64,000 bases of DNA, taken from NCBI GenBank assembly GCA_902802535.1, contig CADCML010000004.1, positions 1-64,000 of the forward strand, in the 5' to 3' direction. Below the pieces are notes generated by a model. The model saw only the letters and a program-made list of their open reading frames with translations, was not told the origin of the DNA and did not search any database. Shown in pieces: positions 34,985 through 43,446 of this stretch. The first letter of the stretch is position 1; the number at the start of each line of letters is the position of its first letter. Origin of the DNA: an uncultured Bacteroidia bacterium. Lineage in GTDB: Bacteria; Bacteroidota; Bacteroidia; Bacteroidales; F082. The position numbers and the translations under genes were made by a program.

Positions 34985-36522
34985 TATTTTAGTTTCAATG
35001 GGTTGGTTTTCAAATAGTTCTCAACAGTAGCAATTTCTTTGTAGAACGGCGTATCTTCAATAAAGAGCGGCACAATCTCACGCACTTTGTCGTAGACTTT
35101 ACGCGAAGCGGGGCCCAGTTTGTCAGCAATCTTCAGGCAGTCAGTGGCCTGTGCCAAGGCGATGTATTGGATGGCCATCACTTGGAAGCAATTTTCCACC
35201 ACTTGCTTGCAAATCAGGGCGGTATTGGTGCCCATGCTGACGATGTCTTGGTTGTCGTTGTTGTTCGGGATGCTGTGCACATAGTTGGGCATGGCCAAGG
35301 TCTGACATTCAGCAGTCGTCGAAGTGGCCGTGAACTGGCAGGCCTGCATTCCATAGTTCAATCCCAACGTACCAAGGTTGAGGAAAGGCGGCAGGATGCC
35401 GTTGATGCGGTCGTGGAAGAGGTAGTTCAATTGTCGCTCAGCCGTCATGCAGAGGCGCACGAGGGCTATTTTCACCTTGTCTTCCTCAAGCGAGATATAG
35501 TCGCCGTGGAAGTTGCCGCCGTGATAGACATATTCTGTTTCAGGGTCGACGATAGGGTTGTCGCAGGCCGAATTGAGCTCATCCTCAAGGATTTGTCGGG
35601 TGAATTTCAACGTTTCGTAAATGGGGCCAAGAATTTGCGGCGTGCAACGCAGCGAATAGTAAGCCTGCACCTTATGCTCAAACACTTTCACATCGGAATG
35701 ACCGTAGTCGTAAAGCTCATGGGCGCGTTTCTTCAGGCATTGCGAGCCTTCGGAGAGTTCGCGCATACGGCGAGCCATCACCTGCTGGCCTTCGTGGCGG
35801 CGGCAATTGTTTTCGCCCTCCGACATATAATCATCGAAAGAAGCGGCGATTTCGTTCATCCAAACGGCGGCCAGCGTCGCCCAATCAAGCAATGTTTCCG
35901 CATGGAATTGGTTGATAATGCTGATGCCAGTCATCACAGAAGTGCCGTTGGTGATGGAAAGCCCTTCGCGGATATGCATTTTCAGTGGTTCGAGGCCATT
36001 TTCTTTCATCACCTCTGCGGTATTGCGCCATTGCCCCTTGTAGTGCACTTCGCCTTCACCAATTAAGCATAAAGCGATATGGGCCAACTGCACCAAATCA
36101 CCACTGGCACCAACGCTACCGTGCATGGGAATAAAAGGATAAATCCCGCGATTGATGAACTCTACAAGCAGTTCCACCACATCGGTATGCACGCCCGAAC
36201 GACATTGCAACACTGTGCCCAAGCGGGCAATCATGGCCGACTTCACATAGATGTCGTCCAAAGGCTCGCCCGCACCTGTGGAATGACTGCGAATGATATT
36301 ATATTGTAAATCAGTCAAATATTTATCGTCAACACGCCATTGCGCCATAGGCCCGAAGCCCGTGTTGATGCCATATATGACCTTCTCGGCTGCAAACTTC
36401 TCCAAAAAACGATAACACGCTTCCACACGATTCATCCCTTCGGGAGAAACCTGAATTTTTTCACCCGAATACAAGACCTTTTCGACTTCATCCAAAATGA
36501 TTCTGTCAACCAATGTAATCAT
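34984..36522 (-). CDS. Aromatic amino-acid ammonia-lyase, probable tyrosine ammonia-lyase
   Basis: 512 residues of the HAL/PAL/TAL family. The MIO cofactor forms from Ala-Ser-Gly 139-141 (HGSVGASGDLVQLAHIALCL); Tyr50 lies in VIYGINTGFGPMAQ. The segment LQYNIIRSHSTGAGEPL and the NFHGDYISLE and NNNDNQDIVSMGTN stretches closely resemble, from memory, the tyrosine ammonia-lyase of Flavobacterium flexirubin clusters. It releases ammonia from tyrosine to give 4-coumarate, the likely starter for the aryl polyene. Selectivity over histidine is inferred from that resemblance and the cluster. It is the first gene of the operon. Confidence 0.88.
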   Translation of the reverse strand: MITLVDRIILDEVEKVLYSGEKIQVSPEGMNRVEACYRFLEKFAAEKVIYGINTGFGPMAQWRVDDKYLTDLQYNIIRSHSTGAGEPLDDIYVKSAMIARLGTVLQCRSGVHTDVVELLVEFINRGIYPFIPMHGSVGASGDLVQLAHIALCLIGEGEVHYKGQWRNTAEVMKENGLEPLKMHIREGLSITNGTSVMTGISIINQFHAETLLDWATLAAVWMNEIAASFDDYMSEGENNCRRHEGQQVMARRMRELSEGSQCLKKRAHELYDYGHSDVKVFEHKVQAYYSLRCTPQILGPIYETLKFTRQILEDELNSACDNPIVDPETEYVYHGGNFHGDYISLEEDKVKIALVRLCMTAERQLNYLFHDRINGILPPFLNLGTLGLNYGMQACQFTATSTTAECQTLAMPNYVHSIPNNNDNQDIVSMGTNTALICKQVVENCFQVMAIQYIALAQATDCLKIADKLGPASRKVYDKVREIVPLFIEDTPFYKEIATVENYLKTNPLKLK

Positions 36523-36550
36523 GGCCTTACACCTCTTTATAAATAAGTTG

Positions 36551-36558
36551 CAAAAATA
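36551..36558 (-). promoter_or_regulatory. -7 box of the aryl-polyene operon
   Basis: The minus strand reads TATTTTTG 29 bases before the lyase ATG, matching TAnnTTTG. No clean TTTG is present at the right distance; only a TTTC at 36578-36575 with a 16-bp spacer. It lies in the 139-bp divergent region shared with the lipid-kinase gene. Confidence 0.5.
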
Positions 36559-36611
36559 TAAAAAAAAACGATGTGAAAGCCCGACTTTTCACTTCCACAA
36601 AAACATTTGAC

Positions 36612-36640
36612 TTGACCAATCATTTTATTTCCTATCTTTG
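36612..36640 (+). promoter_or_regulatory. Promoter of the lipid kinase gene
   Basis: TTG at 36612-36614, an 18-bp spacer and TATCTTTG at 36633-36640, 21 bases before the ATG at 36662. Confidence 0.6.
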
Positions 36641-36661
36641 ACCCCCGAAAAATAGACCATA

Positions 36662-37630
36662 ATGACGGAAGAAAACAATAAATGGTTGGTCATTGTCAAT
36701 CCCAAAGCTTCCATCGGGAAGGCAGAAAAAGACTGGCCAATAATAAAACAAATACTTATTAACGAGGGTGTTGCGTTTGATTTTGTGGTTACGCAACACC
36801 AAGGTCACGCCATCGAATTGGTGCGCGACAGCATCACAGAAAAAGGCTACACGAAACTCGTTTCCGTTGGTGGCGACGGTACCAACAATGAGGTGATTAA
36901 CGGCATTTTCACCCAAAAACGCTTCCCCACCGAGCAAATCACAATGGGCATCATTCCCATGGGAACAGGTAACGATTGGCGCCGCACCTTTGGTTTCGAC
37001 ATCGATTATCAAAAGAATGTAAGAATCATCAAGTCGGGAAACCTGTTTAGGCACGACATCGGCAAGGTGACATATTACAACCACGGCGACCCGCAAGTGC
37101 GTTATTTCCTGAACGCCGCCGGTACGGGCCTCGATGAGGTGGTGTGCAAGACCACAAACATCATGAAATCGCAAGGCAAGGGAGGTGCGCCGCGATATAT
37201 GCTTAACGTGGCAAAATGCTTGTTCAACTATGATTGCGTTCATGTTCAACTGATTATAGACGACCAACTTGCCCTTGATGAGGATATCCTCAGCCTTTCG
37301 GTGGGCAACTGTCGCTATTGCGGCGGCGGCATGATGATGATGCCCAAGGCCATTCCCAACGACGGGTTGTTCGACATCACCGCCATTCGCAAGGTGGGCA
37401 TACCGAAATTTGCCGCCAACGTCACTAAAATTTATGATGGTACTTTCATCAATAAGATGAAGGAAGTCAGCACATTCCGTGGCAAGAAAATCAGAATCGT
37501 TTCCATTCCTGCCCACAGTCTTACACTTGAAACCGAAGGCGAAAACCTGACCAACTCGCCCTTCGATTTTGAAATGATTCCACAATCCATCAATATGGTA
37601 GTTCCTGAAAATCATAATTTTAAATCTTGA
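36662..37630 (+). CDS. Diacylglycerol/sphingosine kinase-family lipid kinase
   Basis: 322 residues. Nucleotide-binding motif VSVGGDGTNNEVING (about 77-90), PMGTGNDWRRTFGF, and the conserved C-terminal beta-sandwich (NDGLFDITAI, LTLETEGE). DagK_cat-domain proteins phosphorylate diacylglycerol, sphingosine-like lipids or related molecules at the inner membrane. It reads away from the pigment operon and has its own promoter. Substrate is unknown; Bacteroidota make sphingolipids, so a sphingoid base is possible. Confidence 0.85.
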   Translation: MTEENNKWLVIVNPKASIGKAEKDWPIIKQILINEGVAFDFVVTQHQGHAIELVRDSITEKGYTKLVSVGGDGTNNEVINGIFTQKRFPTEQITMGIIPMGTGNDWRRTFGFDIDYQKNVRIIKSGNLFRHDIGKVTYYNHGDPQVRYFLNAAGTGLDEVVCKTTNIMKSQGKGGAPRYMLNVAKCLFNYDCVHVQLIIDDQLALDEDILSLSVGNCRYCGGGMMMMPKAIPNDGLFDITAIRKVGIPKFAANVTKIYDGTFINKMKEVSTFRGKKIRIVSIPAHSLTLETEGENLTNSPFDFEMIPQSINMVVPENHNFKS

Positions 37631-37657
37631 AATGCGAAGCATTCGATGAAGTCAATC

Positions 37658-37688
37658 TTAAATTTTGAATCTTAAATCTTAAATCTAA
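37658..37688. repeat. AT-rich AATCTTAAAT microrepeat before pgk
   Basis: Four tandem variants of AATCTTAAAT lie just upstream of the pgk start, the inverse of the TTTAAGATT motif at 28523 and 31905. Confidence 0.6.
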
Positions 37689-37693
37689 ATATT

Positions 37694-38944
37694 ATGGTAA
37701 ACATCGATCAAGTTAATTTCCAAAACAAGCGCGTGGTTATCCGCGTTGATTTCAACGTCCCGTTGGACGACAATTTCAACATCACCGACGACACCCGTAT
37801 GCGTGCCGCTCTGCCAACTATTAATAAGGTATTGAACGACAAGGGTATGGTCGTGCTGATGTCGCACCTCGGTCGCCCGAAGAAGAACCCCGACCCGAAG
37901 TATTCCATCAAGCCGATTATCAAGCACTTGGAAGAACTATTAGGCCGCCCCGTCCAGTTCGCCGACGACTGCATGAAAGCCGCCGACAAAGTGGCCGCAT
38001 TGAAGCCTGGTGAAGTGATAGTGCTCGAAAACCTCCGCTTCTATGCCGAGGAAGAAGGCAAACCGCGCGGCATCGAGAAGGGCGAAGAAGGCTACGACGA
38101 AGCCAAGAAAGCCGTCAAAGCCTCACAGAAGGAATTTACCAAGACCTTGGCTGGTTATGGCGAATATTACATCAATGATGCTTTCGGCACTGCCCATCGC
38201 GCCCACGCCTCGACCGCTTTGATTGCCGACTACTTTGATGCCGACCACAAGATGTTCGGCTACCTGATGGGCAAAGAAGTGGCTGCCGTGAACAAAGTGA
38301 TGAACGAAATCCAGCATCCTTTCACTGCCATTATGGGTGGCTCGAAGGTCTCCACGAAGATCGAAATCATCGAGAACCTGCTCACTAAGGTCGACAACCT
38401 CATCCTTTGCGGTGGCATGACCTACACCTTCAAGAAAGCCCTCGGCGGCAAGATTGGCAACTCCATCTGCGAAGACGACAAACTCGATCTCGCCCTTGAC
38501 ATCCTTGCCAAGGCCAAGGAAAAGGGCGTCAACCTCGTTTTGGCCGTCGACTGCGTGGTGGGCAACAAGTTCGCCAACGATTCTGACACTCAAGTCGTTG
38601 ACCCGATGAACATTCCTGAAGGCTGGGAAGGCATGGACATTGGCCCGAAGACCCGCGAATTGTTTGCCGGCGTCATCAAAGGCTCGAAGACCATCCTTTG
38701 GAACGGTCCCTGCGGCGTGTTTGAGTTCGACACCTTCGCTCAAGGTTCCAAGGCCATTGCTATGGCTATCGCTGAGGCTACCAAGGACGGCGCTTTCTCG
38801 CTCATCGGCGGCGGCGACTCGGTGGCTTGCATCAACAAGTTCGGCCTCGCCGACCAAGTTTCATACGTTTCCACTGGCGGCGGTGCTCTGCTCGAAGCCA
38901 TCGAAGGAAAGGAACTGCCTGGCATTGCGGCAATTAAGAAGTAA
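37694..38944 (+). CDS. pgk: Phosphoglycerate kinase
   Basis: 416 residues, full length. Glycolytic transfer of phosphate between 1,3-bisphosphoglycerate and ADP. Substrate-binding [11 protein letters not shown] and [12 protein letters not shown] at the N-terminus; nucleotide-binding [15 protein letters not shown] near the C-terminus. Followed at once by a strong terminator. Confidence 0.97.
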   Translation: MVNIDQVNFQNKRVVIRVDFNVPLDDNFNITDDTRMRAALPTINKVLNDKGMVVLMSHLGRPKKNPDPKYSIKPIIKHLEELLGRPVQFADDCMKAADKVAALKPGEVIVLENLRFYAEEEGKPRGIEKGEEGYDEAKKAVKASQKEFTKTLAGYGEYYINDAFGTAHRAHASTALIADYFDADHKMFGYLMGKEVAAVNKVMNEIQHPFTAIMGGSKVSTKIEIIENLLTKVDNLILCGGMTYTFKKALGGKIGNSICEDDKLDLALDILAKAKEKGVNLVLAVDCVVGNKFANDSDTQVVDPMNIPEGWEGMDIGPKTRELFAGVIKGSKTILWNGPCGVFEFDTFAQGSKAIAMAIAEATKDGAFSLIGGGDSVACINKFGLADQVSYVSTGGGALLEAIEGKELPGIAAIKK

Positions 38945-38967
38945 TTGTTTTGATACATTGTTACAAA

Positions 38968-38993
38968 AAAGGCGGCTTCGGCTGCCTTTTTTT
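38968..38993 (+). terminator. Rho-independent terminator of pgk
   Basis: AAGGCGGC and GCTGCCTT pair (one G-T wobble) around a stable TTCG tetraloop, followed by seven T. Confidence 0.88.
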
Positions 38994-39080
38994 ACTTTCA
39001 AAAGTAAAAAATGACATTCATTTTTATTTCTCTAAAGTAAAAAATGAGTGTAAAATTTGTTTTTCTAAAGTAAAAAATCG
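38992..39080. repeat. Three 33-bp-spaced direct repeats overlapping the ATPase promoter
   Basis: The core AAAGTAAAAAAT begins at 39001, 39034 and 39067, exactly 33 bp apart (three helical turns). The first unit is also part of an inverted repeat, TTTACTTT/AAAGTAAA. The last two carry the extended form TCTAAAGTAAAAAAT. They lie across the -33/-7 region, as expected of an operator array. Confidence 0.8.
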
Positions 39081-39088
39081 TATTTTTG
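39056..39088 (+). promoter_or_regulatory. Promoter of the AAA ATPase gene
   Basis: TTTG at 39056-39059, 21-bp spacer, TATTTTTG at 39081-39088, 20 bases before the ATG. The third 33-bp repeat core occupies the spacer, so a bound protein would block RNA polymerase. Confidence 0.7.
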
Positions 39089-39108
39089 CAGCGAGAAAAC
39101 AGAAAACT

Positions 39109-40302
39109 ATGGATACTTTGTTCAAAACCTACGGTCGTTTGTTGGCCGATACCGATTTGAGTTTTACTCGATACTTGTATGACAAAATCAATTGGGACAA
39201 TAGGCTGATTGTCATAAAGGGAGCGAAAGGCGTAGGTAAGACGACTTTGCTGCTGCAACATATCAAACGCACTTTTGCGGACGCAAAAAAGGCTTTGTAT
39301 GCTTCTTTGGACCATATTTGGTTTGCCAACCACACCCTCCTTGAACTGGCGGAATACCATTATACGCATGGCGGTACACACCTTTTTTTGGACGAAGTCC
39401 ATAAGTACAAAGGCTGGCAACAGGAAATCAAGAACATTTATGATTCTTATCCCCATCTGCATATTGTGGTGACGGGTTCCTCGATGCTGAAATTGGAAGA
39501 ATCACTTATAGCCGACCTTTCGCGCCGTCACCGTGCCTATACGATGGAAGGGCTTTCTTTCAGGGAATACTTGAAGTTGGAGCAAGTGGCCGACCTTCCC
39601 GTACTGCCCTTGCAAACCATACTGAACAACCATTTTTTTGAGGCTTCGCAAATCACATTGAAAGTGAAGGTGCTTCAATACTTTGAAAAGTACATAGAAT
39701 CAGGCTATTATCCTTTTTACCGCGAAGAAGGAGACGGTTTTCCTGACAGGCTACAACAAGTAATAGACACCGTTGTCACCTCTGAAATTCCAGCTGTGAG
39801 CCATATTGAATATGATTCGGTTTACAAGGTCAAGCAACTTTTGGCGATACTGGCCGAAACGAAGCCTTATACCTTGAATATCTCGTCACTTTGCACCACA
39901 TTGCAGTCGTCGCGCAACAATGTACTGAAACTTTTGGACTTGATGGACAAGGCAGCCTTGATACGTCGACTTTACGCCACGGAAAGCGGAATGAACATGC
40001 TGACGAAACCGGAAAAGATACTTTTCTACAACACCAATCTGATGTATTGCCTGACTCCCCAAGTCGATTCAGAAACTATGCGAGAAACTTATCTTGCCTC
40101 ACAAGTTAGTGTCAATCACCGACTTTATATGCCAAACAAAGGTGATTTGGTCGTAGATGGAAAGTGGTTGTTCGAAGTGGGCGGCAAGGGAAAAAATTTC
40201 TCACAAATCAAGAACATTGAGAACAGCTTCGTTGTGAGCGACAATATGGAAATTGGTTATGGAAACAAGATTCCTTTGTGGCTTTTTGGCTTGTTGTATT
40301 GA
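39109..40302 (+). CDS. AAA ATPase with C-terminal DUF4143
   Basis: 397 residues from ATG 39109; the frame continues upstream to 38950, but that part merely translates the direct repeats and the pgk terminator. Walker A IKGAKGVGKTTLL (38-45), Walker B THLFLDEV (91-97), sensor VVTGSSML, then a winged-helix and a restriction-endonuclease-like C-terminal region ending with FEVGGKGKNFSQIKNI. This is the widespread AAA_14/DUF4143 family, abundant in Bacteroidota and of unknown function, sometimes linked to defence or mobile DNA. Regulation by the upstream repeats is likely. Confidence 0.88.
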   Translation: MDTLFKTYGRLLADTDLSFTRYLYDKINWDNRLIVIKGAKGVGKTTLLLQHIKRTFADAKKALYASLDHIWFANHTLLELAEYHYTHGGTHLFLDEVHKYKGWQQEIKNIYDSYPHLHIVVTGSSMLKLEESLIADLSRRHRAYTMEGLSFREYLKLEQVADLPVLPLQTILNNHFFEASQITLKVKVLQYFEKYIESGYYPFYREEGDGFPDRLQQVIDTVVTSEIPAVSHIEYDSVYKVKQLLAILAETKPYTLNISSLCTTLQSSRNNVLKLLDLMDKAALIRRLYATESGMNMLTKPEKILFYNTNLMYCLTPQVDSETMRETYLASQVSVNHRLYMPNKGDLVVDGKWLFEVGGKGKNFSQIKNIENSFVVSDNMEIGYGNKIPLWLFGLLY

Positions 40303-40319
40303 TGAAATGCGTATTTTTG
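40291..40319 (+). promoter_or_regulatory. Promoter of the beta-helix T9SS protein
   Basis: TTG at 40291-40293, 18-bp spacer and TATTTTTG at 40312-40319, 26 bases before the ATG at 40346. The promoter overlaps the end of the ATPase gene. Confidence 0.5.
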
Positions 40320-40345
40320 CCGATAGTTTGAAAATCCTACCAAAA

Positions 40346-41815
40346 ATGAAAAAAGCAACCTTGATTTTAGCCTTGTTTCTCGGATTCATCCCGATGCTGA
40401 ACGCCCAATGGACAAGCCCCGGCAACGGCACCACCTACAACATTGACGACCTTATAGAAGTGAGCGAAGGCTGCGTCGTGTGGAATGAAAGCAACCAACA
40501 GTATAGAATCGAAAACGACGTCACCATTTCGGCCAACGACAAACTTGATGTCAACCATTCCTTGTACTTTGGCAACAATGTCACCCTGACCATCAAAGGC
40601 TCGATAGACGCCATCAATACGGATGATTATTACTGGTTGGCTTTCTCTGGCAATTCAGGTGTGAATGGTCGTATCCGTTTAGAGGATGCCACCGGCCCGT
40701 GCGTGTTCAGAAGATGCAACATTACACAATTGGACGGCATACAAATTATTGAAAGCGAGGCTGTTTTTACGGACTGCCATTTCCATACTTTCCGTTGTGA
40801 ACAACAAAGTGCTGTTGTCAATTGCATGAACTGCGACCCCGTGTTCACGAATTGCGAATTTGACAATAATAATGGTTCGGCCATCAGTTCTCCGGCCAAT
40901 GGACAAACCTCGCCGCAAATCACCGACTGCATTTTCTTTTTAAACCTGAGTAACAACCCTCATATCAATCTTGGACCTGGTGCAGAAGACAGCATCCGCA
41001 TCGTGAACTGTACCATTAACGACGGAGATTATATGGCAGGTGGCATCAGCATTGCCGACTTGATGGGAATTGGCGACACCAAAATCCTGTTGAAAAACAA
41101 CAACATCTATTACAATCGCTATGGCTACAACCAACAAGGCTATCACCTCAGTTCAACCATCATTGGAAATACGTTTGACCGAAACAAACTCGAAACCAAC
41201 CCGATGAACGGCGGCAGCGGTATCAGCATTTATGGCATGGATGAGAACAACAAGGCTTACATCCGAAATAATGTCATAACAAACAACCATTGGGGCATTA
41301 CTGTCATTAATGCCGCCAATGTCGACCTTGGAACCATGAATGATTGGGGACATAATATCATCCATGATAACGGTCATGTCACTAATTATGGAATGGACTA
41401 TACTTACTTTGACCTATACAACAATACTGCTATCGACATTATGGCTGTGGGCAATTATTGGGGAACTGTTGATGAGCAAGAGATTGAAGAACACATCACC
41501 CACCAATTCGATGACCCAAGTTTGGGATTGGTCAACTACATACCTTTCCTTGAAGACGATGATGTGAGTGAGTCTAACACTACTGATTTTGAAGTGTGGC
41601 CGAATCCCGTTTCCGATGGTAGTTTCACTCTTACGCTTGAAAACGCCATACCTTCTGAATTGGTGATTTACAATGTCAATGGGCAGATGGTGAAAACGCA
41701 ACGAATTGATAATTCGGTTAATACTATCCGTATTGACACAATGGAATCAGGCATATATTTCGTTGAACTGAAGAATGACAACGGAAAAATAGTGAAGAAA
41801 CTGATTGTCAAGTGA
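40346..41815 (+). CDS. Secreted right-handed beta-helix protein with T9SS tail
   Basis: 489 residues from ATG 40346, where a signal peptide starts (MKKATLILALFLGFIPMLNA). The body (about 80-400) is rich in short asparagine-containing strands (FRRCNITQLDGIQII, FTNCEFDNNNGSAISS, YIRNNVITNNHWGITVINAA), as in pectate-lyase-like parallel beta-helices. The C-terminus is a type A T9SS tail (WPNPVSDGSFTL, SGIYFVEL, KKLIVK). It is probably a surface or secreted adhesin or carbohydrate-binding protein. No catalytic residues can be assigned. Confidence 0.82.
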   Translation: MKKATLILALFLGFIPMLNAQWTSPGNGTTYNIDDLIEVSEGCVVWNESNQQYRIENDVTISANDKLDVNHSLYFGNNVTLTIKGSIDAINTDDYYWLAFSGNSGVNGRIRLEDATGPCVFRRCNITQLDGIQIIESEAVFTDCHFHTFRCEQQSAVVNCMNCDPVFTNCEFDNNNGSAISSPANGQTSPQITDCIFFLNLSNNPHINLGPGAEDSIRIVNCTINDGDYMAGGISIADLMGIGDTKILLKNNNIYYNRYGYNQQGYHLSSTIIGNTFDRNKLETNPMNGGSGISIYGMDENNKAYIRNNVITNNHWGITVINAANVDLGTMNDWGHNIIHDNGHVTNYGMDYTYFDLYNNTAIDIMAVGNYWGTVDEQEIEEHITHQFDDPSLGLVNYIPFLEDDDVSESNTTDFEVWPNPVSDGSFTLTLENAIPSELVIYNVNGQMVKTQRIDNSVNTIRIDTMESGIYFVELKNDNGKIVKKLIVK

Positions 41816-41853
41816 CATTGTAAATTACCTAACTGAAAACAAACTTATCTAAA

Positions 41854-42189
41854 ATGGATACATTGAAATATAAAGGTTTCATCGGGAGCATTGAGGCGGA
41901 ATTGGACGACAATACGCTCTATGGAAAAGTTCTCGGTTTAGACAAAGGTACATTAATCACTTATGAAGGCAAAACCATCGAAGAACTGAAAGAAGACTTC
42001 ATCAATGCGGTGGACGACTACATAGCCTCTTGCAAGGAAAAAGGACTGCCTTTGCATAAGTCATACACAGGCAGTTTCAATGTCAGAATTCCTATTGATC
42101 TTCACGCCAAAGCTGTAGCCATGGCGCAAGAAGAAGGCATTTCCCTCAATGCGTTTGTAAAACAAAGTATTTATCGTGCTGTAATGTAA
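41854..42189 (+). CDS. HicB-family protein, apparently without a HicA partner
   Basis: 111 residues. The N-terminal HicB fold (YKGFIGSIEAELDDNTLYGK, LITYEGKTIEELKEDF) and C-terminal ribbon-helix-helix (FNVRIPIDLHAKAVAMAQEE) are those of the longer HicB antitoxins. No small HicA double-stranded-RNA-binding-like ORF is found on either side. The downstream gene, 13 bases away, is the broken Card1-like nuclease. Possible roles: orphan antitoxin, or transcription regulator of that gene. Confidence 0.8.
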   Translation: MDTLKYKGFIGSIEAELDDNTLYGKVLGLDKGTLITYEGKTIEELKEDFINAVDDYIASCKEKGLPLHKSYTGSFNVRIPIDLHAKAVAMAQEEGISLNAFVKQSIYRAVM

Positions 42190-42202
42190 ACTATTGAAAA
42201 CC

Positions 42203-43321
42203 ATGTCAAAAACCATCGTAAATATCATCGACAAGAGCAATCCATTGCCGGCTTATCTGTTCACCAAGGAGTATTTCGAGGACGGCGACGAGCTGCTGTT
42301 CATCTCCGCCGCAGAGGAAACCAATTGCATACCAGTGTTAATCACCAGTGTTAATCAAAGCGTTGGATATTGACGAAACGCTTGTGAAAACCATCGTCGT
42401 CAATCGGTATCAGGACAAGTTCCTCTATGAGCGCATCTGCCGCACCATCAAGGGAAATCTGATTCCCAACAAGCAATATTACCTTAATCTTGCAGGAGGT
42501 AACCGTTATATGACGCTCTCGGTGCAGCATGTTTTCGAGGAGTTCAACACCTTGTTTTTCTACACGCAAACCCGTGAGAACCAAGTCGTAAAGACCATCT
42601 TCGACCATAGCATTTACGATGATGACGATGAGGTGTTCCCCATCAAGCACCGCATGACGCTGAAGGAGTATTTCGGCCTCTACGGACTTGAAAGCGATGT
42701 GGACCAACCGCGCAAACAGGTGAAGGAAACGGCATTTTCGCAGCATTTGTTCACTATGTTCTCGCAAAACATGTTCAGTCGTGGCGACTATCAGGTGATG
42801 GAAACCTTGCGTGAGAAGTACCGCAACTGGAAGTTCCTCATCATTTCGCAAGTCGAGAACCCCGACAAGGACTACATGACAGCCATCCCAAACCTCAGCA
42901 AGTTCTTGGAATTCATAGGCTTCGTTCCCGAAAGACCAGGATCGCTGCAAAACTATGAAATCGAATACCTTACGGGAGGTTGGTTTGAGGAATATGTCTA
43001 TGCCTTGATTAAAGAGGTGTTGCAACCCGATGATATTGCTATGGGCGTACACATCTCCAACGGCAAAATCCGCCACAACAATGCAAGACCGGCGTGACGA
43101 GCGAAAGTCTATTCAACGAGATTGTCTACAAGGTTTGCGCCTTGAAAGAAGTGCTGCTTGGCAGCGGCAACTCCTACATTTTCTCGCTCAAGAAAGACCA
43201 CAAGGGAAACTGGAAAAAGACCGCGAAATACATGGGCATCACCTTCTGCGACTGGCTCAACCTGACCAAGCCAGAGAACCTGAAGGCTCTTTTGAAGTCT
43301 ATGGATAAGATTGCTTCTTAG
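42203..43321 (+). pseudogene. Card1/Can2-like DUF1887 nuclease, broken by a 13-bp duplication and a core deletion
   Basis: Three reading-frame pieces. Piece 1 (42203-42331) starts MSKTIVNIIDKSNPLPAYLF. A 13-bp tandem duplication (42332-42344 and 42345-42357) shifts the frame; removing one copy restores EETNCIPVLIKALDIDETL exactly. Piece 2 (to about 43080) contains a CARF-like domain with YYLNLAGGNRYMTLS and the family hallmark EIEYLTGGWFEEYVYALIKE. At 43075-43084 the sequence jumps from GKIRHNN straight to CKTGVTSESLFNEIVYK in another frame, losing the ELDV...VIE part of the PD-(D/E)xK nuclease core. Relatives are cyclic-oligoadenylate-activated nucleases of type III CRISPR systems; no cas gene or array is nearby. 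The gene is inactive as written. Confidence 0.75.
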
Positions 43322-43324
43322 AAT

Positions 43325-43446
43325 AAAACTTGCAAAACCTTCAAAACCATAAGTAGCGGCACGCAACCGCTTGCCGCTGGAAAGCAGCCGGTTGGCGTGC
43401 TTTCCTTTGTTAAATAAAGTTTTGTCAGTTTTGTGGGTTTTGTGAT
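43325..43446. repeat. Structured TIR element, copy 1
   Basis: Left end AAAACTTGCAAAACCTTC and right end GTTTTGTGGGTTTTGTGA are imperfect inverted repeats. Inside are hairpin I (AGCGGCA 43355-43361 with TGCCGCT 43372-43378, loop containing CAACCG) and hairpin II (GGAAAGC 43379-43385 with GCTTTCC 43399-43405, loop AGCCGGTTGGCGT). The two loops are complementary (CAACCG/CGGTTG). Related copies lie at 44344 and 52574. The right end supplies the stop codon of ldcA. Confidence 0.8.

Noticed and set aside
36632-37642. 336-codon minus-strand frame opposite the lipid kinase gene
   Set aside because: The plus-strand product has unmistakable GGDGT and other kinase motifs; the antisense product has none.
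38992-39080. Possible CRISPR array
   Set aside because: Only three short units with a fixed 33-bp period, spacers of about 21 bp that are similar to each other, and a location inside a promoter; no cas genes.
38950-39108. Upstream start for the ATPase gene
   Set aside because: The extra 53 residues translate the pgk terminator and the operator repeats; ATG 39109 lies correctly behind a promoter.
41854-42189. Complete HicAB toxin-antitoxin pair
   Set aside because: No hicA-sized ORF with the expected small RNA-binding fold is present within 300 bases on either side.
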